Made by a program: the position numbers and the translations under genes. Positions 16,250-26,253 of a DNA stretch of 40,674 nt are shown here, piece after piece. The notes under the pieces were generated by a model, which saw nothing but the letters and a program-made list of their open reading frames with translations, searched no databases and was not told the DNA's origin. Positions within the stretch are counted from its first letter, which is position 1; each line of letters starts with the position of its first letter. Source of the stretch: Phycisphaera mikurensis NBRC 102666 (GTDB lineage Bacteria; Planctomycetota; Phycisphaerae; Phycisphaerales; SM1A02); the NCBI GenBank assembly GCA_945877905.1, contig CAMDUT010000004.1, forward strand, positions 1 through 40,674, read 5' to 3'.

Positions 16250-16277
16250 CAAGATTTCGACGCGTTCCTGACGATAC
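16250..16277 (+). promoter_or_regulatory. sigma28-like promoter candidate upstream of flgM
   Basis: CAAGATT, a spacer and GACGATAC resemble the flagellar sigma28 pattern (TAAA-N15-GCCGATAA), with about 16 bases between the half-sites and two mismatches in the -10. It lies about 110 bases before the flgM start. Position fits regulation of flgM by its own target, but the match is imperfect. Confidence 0.3.
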
Positions 16278-16287
16278 CACCGCCTGC

Positions 16288-16306
16288 GCCGACGACGTTC
16301 GTCGGC
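16288..16306 (+). other. 8-bp perfect hairpin in the flgM leader
   Basis: GCCGACGA and TCGTCGGC pair around a 3-base loop in the 169-base divergent gap between the SPOR-like lipoprotein gene and flgM. It would lie in the 5' leader of flgM if the upstream promoter is used. Its role is unknown. Confidence 0.4.
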
Positions 16307-16388
16307 CCACAGGCGTTCGAAGGATCGACGTCGTCAGCGATCGGAAGGCGCGCCCAAGGGAATGGGCGGGCACCGGTTGGAGACCTCC

Positions 16389-16706
16389 ATGACCGACATC
16401 GGCCCCATTGGTCCTTCCCACGGACTCGGCGCGACGGGCGCCGCAAGCCGCATCAACGAGGCGGCGGCTGCATATCGCTCCGGCCAGAGCGCCGAGTCCG
16501 CCCCCGCCGCTCCCCGATGGGCCGAGGGGCGCGACCGCGTGGAACTGAGCGAGCACGCGCGGCACCTCGACGCGATCCGCCAGCTTCCCGATGTGCGCAT
16601 GGCGCGCATCGAGGCGGTCAAGCAGGCGATCGCGGCGGGCACCTACGAATCACCCGAGAAGCTGCAGGCGGCGATCGACGGCCTGCTGCGCGACGTCGCC
16701 GGCTGA
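16389..16706 (+). CDS. flgM: FlgM-like anti-sigma28 factor
   Basis: FlgM binds the flagellar sigma factor FliA until the hook-basal body is complete and then is exported through it. The 105-residue protein has a disordered N-terminal half (about residues 1-50), as usual in the family, and the conserved C-terminal half: DRVELSEHARHLDAIRQL, PDVRMARIEAVKQAIAAGTY and LQAAIDGLLRD. The ATG at 16389 is chosen because GGAGA lies 6 bases upstream; an in-frame ATG at 16362 lacks a site. No other flagellar gene is in the window. Its presence implies a flagellated cell stage. Confidence 0.9.
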   Translation: MTDIGPIGPSHGLGATGAASRINEAAAAYRSGQSAESAPAAPRWAEGRDRVELSEHARHLDAIRQLPDVRMARIEAVKQAIAAGTYESPEKLQAAIDGLLRDVAG

Positions 16707-16748
16707 CGCGCCCGCACGGGCCGAGCCGATTGCGTGTGAAATGACCGC

Positions 16749-19700
16749 ATGCGCGCACCTCGCCATGCGGACCCCGCAGACCTGACCCGAACGTGGGCCC
16801 TGGCGGCATTCGTGCCGTCCACGGCCGTTTGCGCGGCGATGGCGCTTGCGCAGGATGCCCCGCCCGAGGGCATGCGACCCTCGGACGTGCGGCGCGACGC
16901 CATCGTCAACGTCACGGTGATCCCCGTCCCGGGCGAGCGCCTCGCCGACGGCGTGGTCCTCATGCGCGACGGGCGGATCGAGCGGGTCGGTGCGCGCGGG
17001 TCGTTCGAGATCCCCGCGGGCACCACGCTGCACGACGGCCGCGGCGGCATCGCGACGGCGGCATTCATCGACGCGTGCGTGCGCATCGACACCGCGGCCA
17101 TGGCGCGCGCGGCCGCGCAGTCGCGCGCGGCGCACTGGAACGCGAAGGTGGTCCCGCAGGTGCGTGCATCCGAAGCCGCGCCGCTCACGGCCGAGGCGCG
17201 CAAGGACCTTCGCGCGCTCGGATTCGCGGCCGCGTGCGTCCAACCGGACACGGGCATCTTCCGGGGGCAGTCGCAGGTCACGTTGCTCGGCGACGACGCA
17301 CGCAGCGCGCGCGCGCTGGTCGACGACGCGGGCACGGTGGTCACGTTCGAGCACGCGGGCGACGACGAGTGGGAGCGCGCGACGTACCCGGGATCGCTGA
17401 TGGGGGCCATGGCGCTCGTGCGGCAGACGTTCCTCGACGCGGCGTGGCACGAGGCGTGCGAACGCGCGTGGGGCGCGGACCCCGGCACCGGGCAGCCGCC
17501 CGTCACGTCGGACGCCCTGCGTGCCCTCCATGGGCCGGCGGCGGGGCGCGCGCGCACGTGGCTCGACGCGACCGACGATCGCAACGCGCTGCGCGCCGCG
17601 GCGCTCGCCTCGGAGCTGCGGCTCGATCCCGTCGTCGTCGGCAGCGGGCGCGAGTACCGGCGCCTCGCCGAGCTGCGCGCGGCGGGCGTCCCGCTGGTCG
17701 TGCCGATGGCCTTCCCGGAGGCGCCCGACCTCTCTTCGCCGCGCGCAGGCGACACGATGCCGCTGCACGAACTCATCCACTGGGCCATCGCGCCGCTCAA
17801 CGTGGCCGAGCTCCAGCGCGCGGGCATTCCCGCCGCGGCGAGCACCGTGCGCATGAAGGACCGTTCGGCGATGCCGGGAGCGATCCGGCGCGCGATCGAC
17901 GCGGGCGCGACCGAGGACGAGATGCTCGCGGCGCTGACGGTGAACCCCGCGTCCATCCTGCGCATCGAGCGCACGGCGGGATCGCTGCGCGCCGGGATGC
18001 TCGCGAACGTCGCGGTCTTCGACGGCGCGCCGTTCGACCGCGAGACGAAGTTGCGCGACCTGTGGGTGGCGGGCGTGCGGCACGAGGTGAATCCGCGGAG
18101 CGCGTTCCCCGCGCGCGGCGTGTTCGCGCTCGGGAAGCCGGCGCATGCCGCGGCGGCCCCGGGCGCGGGCGGTGCCGCGGCTCCCGCGGGCGAACCCGCG
18201 CCACCGCTTCCGACCGCGGTGATGATCGACCCCGACCGGCAGGAAATCGCGTTCGGCGCGCCCGCGGCGGTCGCGACGGAGCCCATGCGGGTGACCGGCG
18301 CCCAGCGGTGCGCGTTCGACCAGGCCCGTGCGACGTTCTCCGTCGCGGGCGAGGCGTTCGGGCGCAACGGTGCGCTGCGCGGGACCGTGGAGTCGGCCCC
18401 GAGCGGGTTCGCGCTCACCGTGGCGACCGGCGAAGGAACCACGGTGGCGCGCTGGGACATCCCCGCGTCAGCGCGCACCGGCGACGTGCCGCCGCGCGGC
18501 ACGGACATGGCCGGGGATGCGTCGGCCGCGACGAAGGAGCGCGAGCGCACCGAGGCCCGCCGCGCGGCGCTGCGCGCGGCGGTCGCTTCCGTTCCGCGCA
18601 CGGCGCCGCTCGGCGAGTTCGGGCTCGAGCCCGCGGACCGGCCCCGCGTCACGGTGATCCGGAACGCCACGGTCTGGACCGCAGGCCCCGCGGGCATCTT
18701 GGAAGGATGCGACATCGTCGTGCGAGAGGGGCGCATCGCGGCGGTGGGCGCGGGCGCGGGCGATGCCGCGGCGCGCGAGACGGGCGCGGCGGTGGTCGAA
18801 GCCGCGGGCCAGCACGTGACGCCCGGCATCATCGACTGCCACAGCCACACGGGCATCGACGGCGGCGTGAACGAGTGGACGCAGAACGTGACGGCCGAGG
18901 TGCGCATCGGCGACGTCGTGGATCCGGACGACGTCAATTGGTACCGGCAGCTCGCCGGCGGCGTGACCGCGGTGAACCAGCTGCACGGAAGCGCGAACCC
19001 GATCGGCGGGCAGAACTCCGTGGTGAAGCTGCGCTGGGGCATGCCGGCCACGGCGTTCCGCCTCGAGGGCGCCCCGGGCGGCATCAAGTTCGCGCTCGGC
19101 GAGAACGTGGTGCGAAACAAGAAGCGCTACCCGAGCTCGCGCATGGGCGTGGAGACGCTGATGCGCGACCGGTTCGCCGCGGCACGCGAGCATCGCGAGG
19201 CGCACCGGCGCTTCGGTGCGCTCGACCCGGCGGCGCGCGCGCGCACGATGCCGCCGCGCCCCGACCTCGAGCTCGACGCGCTCGCGGAGGTGGTCGACGG
19301 ATCGCGGCTCGTGCACTGCCACAGCTACCGCCAGGACGAGATCTCCATGATGCTGCGCATCGCCGAGGCGGCCGGGTTCCGCGTCGCCACGCTGCAGCAC
19401 GTGCTCGAGGGCTACAAGGCCGCCGATGACATCGCGCGCCACGGCGCGGGTGCGTCGAGCTTCAGCGACTGGTGGGCGTACAAGGTGGAGGTGATGGATG
19501 CCATCCCGTGGAACGGCCAGATGCTGTGGAAGGCGGGCGTGGTGACAAGCTTCAACTCCGACAGCGACGAGCTCGCGCGCCGCATGAACACCGAGGCCGC
19601 GAAGGCGGTGCGTTGGGGCGGGGTGCCCCGCGAGGAGGCGATCAAGTTCATCACGATCAACCCGGCGAGGCAGCTGCGGATCGACTCGCGCACGGGATCG

Positions 19701-20141
19701 ATCGAGGTCGGCAAGGACGCGGACCTCGCGCTGTGGAGCGCGGACCCGCTCTCGATCTATGCGCGGTGCCTGGGGACGTGGGTGGACGGGGACCGCCTCT
19801 TCGACCCGGCCGCGGACGCCCGGATGCGCGCGCGCGACGCGGCCACGCGGTCGCGGCTGCTTGCGCTCGCCGTCGCGGAGTCCGGCGACTCGCCGAAGGG
19901 CGAGGGCAAGGACGCGAAGGGCGGGAAGGGCGACGCGACCCCGCCGGCCGGCGCGCCGGCCGCGGGACGCGGGTCGCCCTTGCTCGCGCGCATGCTCGAC
20001 GTGCGCGACCGCGTGCTGCGCGACCGCGTGCGCGCGGGGATCGACCCCGAGGCCGTGCGTCCGGGCGAGTGCGGATGCGAGGCGATGGACACGTGGACGG
20101 CGATCTTCGAGGTCACTGGCGGCGAAGGAGGTGCGCGATGA
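16749..20141 (+). CDS. Double-domain amidohydrolase, large secreted protein
   Basis: This 1130-residue protein is about 2.5 times the usual amidohydrolase length and holds two imidazolonepropionase-like units. The N-terminal unit (about 50-460) has the flanking beta-sandwich (VIPVPGERLADGVVLMRDGRIERVGA) and the late LTVNPASILRIERTAGSLR, but lacks the HxH metal motif: the place reads ATAAFIDACVRID. The C-terminal unit (about 630-1040) is intact: TPGIIDCHSHTG (His698, His700), LVHCHSYRQDE (His856, His858), LQHVLEGY (His884) and NSDSDE (Asp938-940). A hydrophobic N-terminus suggests export. A Lys/Gly/Ala-rich linker precedes the end. The stop overlaps the next gene (ATGA). The substrate is unknown, perhaps a cyclic amide or peptide-like compound. 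Confidence 0.9.
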   Translation: MRAPRHADPADLTRTWALAAFVPSTAVCAAMALAQDAPPEGMRPSDVRRDAIVNVTVIPVPGERLADGVVLMRDGRIERVGARGSFEIPAGTTLHDGRGGIATAAFIDACVRIDTAAMARAAAQSRAAHWNAKVVPQVRASEAAPLTAEARKDLRALGFAAACVQPDTGIFRGQSQVTLLGDDARSARALVDDAGTVVTFEHAGDDEWERATYPGSLMGAMALVRQTFLDAAWHEACERAWGADPGTGQPPVTSDALRALHGPAAGRARTWLDATDDRNALRAAALASELRLDPVVVGSGREYRRLAELRAAGVPLVVPMAFPEAPDLSSPRAGDTMPLHELIHWAIAPLNVAELQRAGIPAAASTVRMKDRSAMPGAIRRAIDAGATEDEMLAALTVNPASILRIERTAGSLRAGMLANVAVFDGAPFDRETKLRDLWVAGVRHEVNPRSAFPARGVFALGKPAHAAAAPGAGGAAAPAGEPAPPLPTAVMIDPDRQEIAFGAPAAVATEPMRVTGAQRCAFDQARATFSVAGEAFGRNGALRGTVESAPSGFALTVATGEGTTVARWDIPASARTGDVPPRGTDMAGDASAATKERERTEARRAALRAAVASVPRTAPLGEFGLEPADRPRVTVIRNATVWTAGPAGILEGCDIVVREGRIAAVGAGAGDAAARETGAAVVEAAGQHVTPGIIDCHSHTGIDGGVNEWTQNVTAEVRIGDVVDPDDVNWYRQLAGGVTAVNQLHGSANPIGGQNSVVKLRWGMPATAFRLEGAPGGIKFALGENVVRNKKRYPSSRMGVETLMRDRFAAAREHREAHRRFGALDPAARARTMPPRPDLELDALAEVVDGSRLVHCHSYRQDEISMMLRIAEAAGFRVATLQHVLEGYKAADDIARHGAGASSFSDWWAYKVEVMDAIPWNGQMLWKAGVVTSFNSDSDELARRMNTEAAKAVRWGGVPREEAIKFITINPARQLRIDSRTGSIEVGKDADLALWSADPLSIYARCLGTWVDGDRLFDPAADARMRARDAATRSRLLALAVAESGDSPKGEGKDAKGGKGDATPPAGAPAAGRGSPLLARMLDVRDRVLRDRVRAGIDPEAVRPGECGCEAMDTWTAIFEVTGGEGGAR
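20125..20131 (+). promoter_or_regulatory. ribosome binding site AAGGAGG
   Basis: AAGGAGG lies 6 bases before the ATG at 20138, inside the end of the preceding amidohydrolase gene. It fixes the start of the second amidohydrolase. Confidence 0.75.
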
Positions 20142-21547
20142 GCGGACTCGGAACCAGGTGGGCGCGCGCGTCGTCATGGCGGGTGGCGCGCGTCGCGATG
20201 ACCGGCGCCGTGACGGCCGCGTGCATCGCGACCCCCGCGCCGGCGCAATCGCCCGAGGTGCCCGCACCACCGCAGCAGGCCGTGGTCGCGGTGCGCCACG
20301 CCACCGTGCACACGTGCGTGCCCGGCGCCGCGCCGATCGCCGACGGCTACGTCGTCTTCGACCGCGGGCGCATCGTCGCGGTGGGCGCGGAGCCCATGCC
20401 CGCCGGGCTCGTGGGCGATTCCGCGCACGTCGTGGATGCGCCCGGCCACGTGCTCACGCCCGGGTTCTGGGCGGGCGCCACCGCCCTCGGCCTCGTCGAG
20501 ACCCTGCAGGTCGAGGCCACCGACGACCGTACGGAGTTCGGCGACTTCCACCCCGAGGTGCGCGCGGCCGTCGCCGTGAACCCGGACAGCGACCTGCCGC
20601 CCGTGGCGCGCAGCGCGGGCATCCTGATGGCGCACGCCTTCCCGGAGGGCGGCACCGTCTCGGGCCATGCGAGCGCCATGCGCCTCGACGGCTGGACCGC
20701 GAAGGATCGCTGCGTGCGCGAGGCCGCGGGGCTCGTCCTCCGCTGGCCCATGATGGAGCCCGTGCGATCGCAGTGGACCAAGGCGACGCCCGAGGAGCAG
20801 CGCAAGGAGCGCGATCGCGCGATCGCCTCGATCGACCGGTTCTTCGACTCCGCGGAGGCCTATGTGCGCGCGCGCGACGCCGATGCGACGATCGCGCAGG
20901 AGACGCGGTTCGAGTCGATGCGCGCGGCGCTTCGGGGCGAGGAGCCGATCCTGGTCGACGCGAACTGGCCCGGGCAGATCGAGTCGGCCGTGCTGTGGGG
21001 GGCGCGCCGCGGCTATCGCATCACGATCGTCGGGGGCCTCGGGGCGCCCGAGGTGGCGCCCATCCTGCTGGCGCACAAGGTGCCGGTGGTGGTGAACGGC
21101 ATCAACCGGCTTCCGCTGCGCGAGGGCGACGCGTTCGACGCCGCCTACACGGTGCCCGCGCGCCTGCACGAAGCGGGCGTCGAGTGCTCGATCGCCTCGG
21201 GCGACGAGCCGGCGCACGAGCGCTCCCTGCCCGGCCAGTGCGGCCGCGCCGTGGCGCATGGGCTCGCGCACGCCGCTGCGCTCGAGTGCGTCACGCGGAA
21301 CGCCGCGCGGATCGCGGGCTGCGGCGAGACCCACGGCACGGTCGAGGCCGGCAAGAGCGCGACCCTGGTCCTCTGGACCGCGGATCCGTTCGAGGTGACC
21401 ACGTCGGTACGCCGTGCGTGGATCGACGGCGGCGAGATCGACCTCGGCGACCGCCAGAAGCGGATGCGCGCCAAGTACCGCGAGAAGGAGATCCAGCGCG
21501 AGCCGGCGCCCGCGGCCCCGGACGAGCCCGTGCCGACCGCCCCGTGA
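20138..21547 (+). CDS. Secreted amidohydrolase-like protein lacking metal ligands
   Basis: This 469-residue protein has a signal sequence (VAMTGAVTAACIATPAPAQ) and an amidohydrolase-like fold: VVAVRHATVHTCVPG, DGYVVFDRGRIVAVGAEP, and at the end AALECVTRNAARIAGCGE followed by GTVEAGKSATLVLWTADPFE. At the position of the metal motif HxH it reads TPGFWAGATALGLVE, and no His cluster replaces it. It may therefore be a pseudo-enzyme or a binding partner for the large double amidohydrolase, to which it is translationally coupled by ATGA. The start has a clear AAGGAGG. The C-terminal 30 residues are charged and proline-rich. Confidence 0.88.
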   Translation: MSGLGTRWARASSWRVARVAMTGAVTAACIATPAPAQSPEVPAPPQQAVVAVRHATVHTCVPGAAPIADGYVVFDRGRIVAVGAEPMPAGLVGDSAHVVDAPGHVLTPGFWAGATALGLVETLQVEATDDRTEFGDFHPEVRAAVAVNPDSDLPPVARSAGILMAHAFPEGGTVSGHASAMRLDGWTAKDRCVREAAGLVLRWPMMEPVRSQWTKATPEEQRKERDRAIASIDRFFDSAEAYVRARDADATIAQETRFESMRAALRGEEPILVDANWPGQIESAVLWGARRGYRITIVGGLGAPEVAPILLAHKVPVVVNGINRLPLREGDAFDAAYTVPARLHEAGVECSIASGDEPAHERSLPGQCGRAVAHGLAHAAALECVTRNAARIAGCGETHGTVEAGKSATLVLWTADPFEVTTSVRRAWIDGGEIDLGDRQKRMRAKYREKEIQREPAPAAPDEPVPTAP

Positions 21548-21556
21548 GCATGCGCG

Positions 21557-21562
21557 TAGAGT
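21557..21562 (+). promoter_or_regulatory. -10-like box TAGAGT, 7 bases before the start codon
   Basis: TAGAGT lies in the 22-base gap after the amidohydrolase stop and 7 bases before the helicase ATG. No ribosome binding site is visible, which fits a leaderless transcript. Confidence 0.4.
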
Positions 21563-21569
21563 GGCCGTG

Positions 21570-23180
<1,611 letters not shown>

Positions 23181-23189
23181 GGCGCTGCG

Positions 23190-23432
23190 TCACTCGGCCG
23201 GCATCATGGGCACGATCACGCGCAGGAAGATCGCCATGAACACGAACAGGCCGACCATGCCGAGCACGACCTGCGTGCCCATCCTCGCCACGGCCTTCCA
23301 GTAGCCGGACATGTCGTCCTGCCGCACGGCCTTCCAGGCCATGCTGATGAGGAACGACATCGGGATCACGAGGAGCCACCACCAACGGGCGACGCCCGGC
23401 GCGGGACCGACGAACGGGATCCACGGCTGCAT
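23190..23432 (-). CDS. Small two-helix membrane protein
   Basis: This 80-residue protein has two transmembrane segments, WWWLLVIPMSFLISMAW (about 17-33) and VVLGMVGLFVFMAIFLRVIV (about 54-74), with a short charged loop (KAVRQDDMSGYWKAVARMG) between them. I do not recognise the family. It follows the larger membrane protein gene by 9 bases, so the two are likely one transcription unit and may form a complex. The ATG at 23432 is the only reasonable start; a TAGGAT box lies 6 bases before it. Confidence 0.7.
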   Translation of the reverse strand: MQPWIPFVGPAPGVARWWWLLVIPMSFLISMAWKAVRQDDMSGYWKAVARMGTQVVLGMVGLFVFMAIFLRVIVPMMPAE

Positions 23433-23438
23433 CGCCGC

Positions 23439-23444
23439 ATCCTA
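23439..23444 (-). promoter_or_regulatory. -10-like box TAGGAT formed with the preceding stop codon
   Basis: The hexamer begins with the TAG stop of the upstream membrane protein gene and lies 6 bases before the ATG at 23432. It matches the leaderless pattern, but the stop codon alone supplies three of the bases. Confidence 0.25.
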
Positions 23445-24401
23445 CGGCGCGCGCAGGGGCGCGACGCCGGCCATCGCGTAGTCATTGGCCGACGGGGAGC
23501 CGGTCGGCGCGTCGACGGAGGATCGCGCCGCGAGGAGCGCCGCGAGCGCGACCGAGGGCGGCGCGAGGACCGTGACGAGCGCGGCGATCCGCACGCGGCC
23601 GCGGCGCGCGGGCCATGCCGCGAGCGCACCCGCCCCGGGCGCGGCCGCAAGCAGCCACCAGCACCATGCGGGAAAGCCCGACTCGTCGTACCCGCGCGCC
23701 ACGAGGCAGAGGACGCCGAGCGCGGCGGCGAACGCGCCGGAGACGGCGGGCGCCGCGTGAACCACGCGCGGGAGGCTCGCGGACATCACGGCCCAGGCCG
23801 CCGCGGAGGCGCTCAACGCACCGCACGTGACGGCCAGCTTCGCGAACCCGGAGAGCAGCACCATGCCGGACGCGACGGCAAGGCATGCCCACCACCCTGC
23901 GAACGTGGCCCAGGCTGGTGCCGCACGGCGCTCGCCCGGTGCGACGCACATCGACCATGCGGCACCCGCACCGCCGATGGCGGCGGCCGCCGCGGCGATG
24001 AACTTCGGCGCCGCGTCCGGCAGGCCCGGCGGCTTCACCATCGCGCACGCGACCAACGACGCCGCCGCGGCGGCGGCCGTCGCCATCGCGCGCCCGGGGA
24101 CCATGGCGAGGGCCGAAGACACGAGCGCCGCGACCACCGCGGCCCATCCAAGCCACTGGTACGACACGGCCGGCGCCGCCACGTCCCGCCACGAAGGCTC
24201 CTGGAACGCAACGGCCCACGCGAGGGGCAGCACCGCCAGGACCGCGAGCATCCACCCTCCGGGCCACGCCGGGGTCGCGTGCGGACCGGCCGGGGATCGC
24301 GGACGCGCCGCCCGGCCCGCCAGCGCGGCGACGAGCCACGCCAACGCGGCCATCACCGCGACCGGTGCGGCCACGGCACGCAGCGCAAGGTCAAGTTCCA
24401 T
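23442..24401 (-). CDS. Polytopic membrane protein of unknown function
   Basis: This 319-residue protein has about eight or nine predicted transmembrane segments, rich in Ala, Val, Leu and Trp (for example MLAVLAVLPLAWAVAF, WAAVVAALVSSALAMV and ALVTVLAPPSVALAALLAA). I find no transporter signature, His/Cys metal motif or known domain. The composition is very Ala-rich, as expected at this GC. It is followed by a small two-helix membrane protein after 9 bases and preceded by a YceI gene after 27 bases, so a shared envelope role is possible. The reading frame is supported by its length and its regular membrane pattern. Confidence 0.65.
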   Translation of the reverse strand: MELDLALRAVAAPVAVMAALAWLVAALAGRAARPRSPAGPHATPAWPGGWMLAVLAVLPLAWAVAFQEPSWRDVAAPAVSYQWLGWAAVVAALVSSALAMVPGRAMATAAAAAASLVACAMVKPPGLPDAAPKFIAAAAAAIGGAGAAWSMCVAPGERRAAPAWATFAGWWACLAVASGMVLLSGFAKLAVTCGALSASAAAWAVMSASLPRVVHAAPAVSGAFAAALGVLCLVARGYDESGFPAWCWWLLAAAPGAGALAAWPARRGRVRIAALVTVLAPPSVALAALLAARSSVDAPTGSPSANDYAMAGVAPLRAP

Positions 24402-24428
24402 GTTCGCTCGTCCGCCGGGCGAGGATCG

Positions 24429-25049
24429 TCACTTGGCGAGGTTGCCCTCGAGGGCCACGGTGACGCGGACCTCGTCGCCGATCGCGCCCTTGTCGACGCC
24501 GTAGGTGATCCCGAAGTCGCTGCGCTTGATCGTGAAGGTGGCCTCGAACCCGGACTTCATGCCGCGGCCCATGTCGGCCATGCCCGTGTACTCGAGCTTC
24601 GCGGTGACCGGCTTCGTGACGCCCTTCATCGTGAGGTCGCCCTTGAGCATGCCCCCTGCCGCGGACGCACCCTCGACGCCCGTGCTGCGGAACGTCATGG
24701 TCGGGAAGTCCTTCGCGGAGAAGAAGTCGGGGCTGCGCAGGTGCTTGTCGAGGTCGCCGTTGCCCGAGTCGACCGACTCGATCGCGATCGTGACGTCGAA
24801 CTTCGCGGTCGCGAGGTCAGACGGGTCGAACGAGTACGTCCCCGAGACGTCGTTGAAGCGGCCCCAGAACTGGCCGGCGCCCATGTGCATGACGCGGAAC
24901 AGCGCCTTCGAGTGGACGCCGTCGACCGTGAACGAGCGCATGCCCGCGGCGGGCGCACCCTTCGCCGCCGGTGCGGAGGGGGTCTGGACGGCGGGCGCGG
25001 CCACGGTGAGCGAGGCGGCGAGGGTGGCGACGGTGGCAATCAGCAGCAT
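24429..25049 (-). CDS. YceI-family periplasmic lipid-binding protein
   Basis: YceI proteins have a lipocalin-like beta-barrel that binds isoprenoid chains such as polyprenyl or ubiquinone-like molecules. The 206-residue protein has a signal peptide (MLLIATVATLAASLTVAA). The family pattern follows: FTVDGVHSKALFRVMHMGAG, SGTYSFDPSDL, IESVDSGNGDLDKHLRSPDFF, FPTMTFRST, KGDLTMKGVTKPVT and RSDFGITYGVDKGAIGDEV. The ATG at 25049 is preferred to the TTG at 25070 because it starts the signal directly and has AGGA about 10 bases ahead. The isoprenoid link is of interest because a UbiA-type enzyme (eboC) lies 3 kb upstream. Confidence 0.93.
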   Translation of the reverse strand: MLLIATVATLAASLTVAAPAVQTPSAPAAKGAPAAGMRSFTVDGVHSKALFRVMHMGAGQFWGRFNDVSGTYSFDPSDLATAKFDVTIAIESVDSGNGDLDKHLRSPDFFSAKDFPTMTFRSTGVEGASAAGGMLKGDLTMKGVTKPVTAKLEYTGMADMGRGMKSGFEATFTIKRSDFGITYGVDKGAIGDEVRVTVALEGNLAK

Positions 25050-25130
25050 GGATCGGGTTTCCTGGATCAAGGGATGCGGTCAGTGGACGTGGCCGACGGC
25101 CAGAGACGGTGAATCGGCGCGGGTGACTCC

Positions 25131-25173
25131 TTTCGAGCCACCCCGCCTTGGTTCTGTTTCGGCATTTCGAGCC
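25131..25173. repeat. two TTTCGAGCC direct repeats upstream of yceI
   Basis: TTTCGAGCC occurs at 25131-25139 and again at 25165-25173, 34 bases apart, in the 154-base gap between parB and the YceI gene. The spacing is near three helical turns, so a dimeric regulator could bind both. No regulator is known. Confidence 0.4.
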
Positions 25174-25203
25174 GATCAGGGGTTGGATTCACTTGTTATC
25201 AGA

Positions 25204-26232
25204 CTATACAATCAGCCGGTTGGTATTGAACCCAATTCGCTGCATGAGCCCATCGAACTCATCGAGCGAGTGAAAGGCGACCCGAATCTCTCCGGCGCCT
25301 TTCCGCCGGCCCACTTTCACGTGAACCCGGGTTCCGAGGTACTCCTCCAGCGCGCGCTGGAGTTGCGCGACGTGTGCACTCGGAACGGTCATGGACCCCG
25401 CCCGGCCAGATGTTCCACGTGGAACCCGCGGCGATGACGCCCGGACAGCATCCTCAAGTTGCCGAACCGACCATGACTCGCTGACTGCCTGCCGCAGCAC
25501 CTCGGACCGACGAGCCAGGTCGGTGACCCCGAGCAAGACCTTGGCGTGCCCCATCGAGATCGCGCCATCACGGACGGCCTGCCCGGTGGCACCGTCGAGA
25601 TCGTTCAGGCGAAGAAGGTTCGTGACGGTGGCCCGGTCGAGTCCCACCCGTTGGCCGACTTCCTGGTGTGACAGGCCGAACTCGTCCGCAAGCCGACGAA
25701 GTGCCTTGGCCCGCTCCATGGGGTTCAAGTCCTCGCGCTGCACGTTCTCGATCAGTGCGAGCTCGGCAGCCGACTGGTCGTTCACTTCATGAACGATGGC
25801 CGGGATGTGGGTCCAACCCAGTGACTTGACGGCGCGCCACCGACGTTCGCCCGCGATGAGTTCATGGCGTCCGCCCGCAATCGACCGGACCACCACCGGC
25901 TGCATCAAGCCCGCGTGCCGAATGCTCTCCGCCAGCGACGCCAGCGCCTGCGGCGCGATGTGCTCGCGAGGCTGGAACTCCCCGGGCGAGATCGCTTCGA
26001 CCGGCAGGGACATCACACGGTCCGCGCCACGCTCCGCCAAGGGAAGTTCCGTTGGCGCCGAGGGACTTCGCTGTGCAACCGTCGCGCCGGACGCGGCTCG
26101 GGCCTGGTGCGCTGCCGCGGGGGTGGTCCCGGGTGCCCCTGCTCGGGCCACCGGAACCGGAATCAATGCTCCCAAGCCTCGCCCGAGCCTTGAAGGGGAT
26201 GGGTCGTGCTTGCCAGTGTTCTGCTTTGCCAT
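25204..26232 (-). CDS. parB: ParB chromosome-partitioning CTPase/DNA-binding protein
   Basis: ParB binds parS, spreads as a CTP-dependent clamp and recruits SMC and ParA. The 342-residue protein begins with RLGRGLGALIP, the ParA-contact motif. The N-terminal CTPase domain has SPGEFQPREHI, GLMQPVVVR and ELIAGERRWRA, with the GERRxRA motif intact. Next come ENVQREDLNPMERAKAL and the helix-turn-helix LSHQEVGQRVGLDRATVTNLLRL. The C-terminal dimerisation domain ends LDEFDGLMQRIGFN. AAAGG lies 7 bases before the ATG. No parA is adjacent: an MBL-fold gene is upstream and yceI downstream. A parS palindrome lies 22 bases before the start and another inside the gene. Confidence 0.96.
   Translation of the reverse strand: MAKQNTGKHDPSPSRLGRGLGALIPVPVARAGAPGTTPAAAHQARAASGATVAQRSPSAPTELPLAERGADRVMSLPVEAISPGEFQPREHIAPQALASLAESIRHAGLMQPVVVRSIAGGRHELIAGERRWRAVKSLGWTHIPAIVHEVNDQSAAELALIENVQREDLNPMERAKALRRLADEFGLSHQEVGQRVGLDRATVTNLLRLNDLDGATGQAVRDGAISMGHAKVLLGVTDLARRSEVLRQAVSESWSVRQLEDAVRASSPRVPRGTSGRAGSMTVPSAHVAQLQRALEEYLGTRVHVKVGRRKGAGEIRVAFHSLDEFDGLMQRIGFNTNRLIV
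25313..25328. promoter_or_regulatory. parS: degenerate parS-like site inside parB
   Basis: A TTCACGTGAA 10-bp palindrome with flanking bases matches the parS consensus at about 12 of 16 positions. It is 85 bases from the strong internal site. It may be a weak ParB site or chance. Confidence 0.35.
25411..25426. promoter_or_regulatory. parS: parS site inside the parB coding sequence
   Basis: TGTTCCACGTGGAACC contains the 14-bp perfect palindrome GTTCCACGTGGAAC, matching the parS consensus closely. It falls at about codons 269-274 of parB, within a less conserved linker of the protein, so the DNA site can be kept without harming the protein. Confidence 0.85.
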
Positions 26233-26253
26233 GGGTGCGCCTTTGTGCGTTCA

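Noticed and set aside
16643-19120. Open frame of 825 codons on the minus strand opposite the double amidohydrolase
   Set aside because: Its translation is Ser/Arg/Ala-rich low complexity without motifs, whereas the plus strand encodes a clear amidohydrolase. Long antisense frames are expected at this GC.
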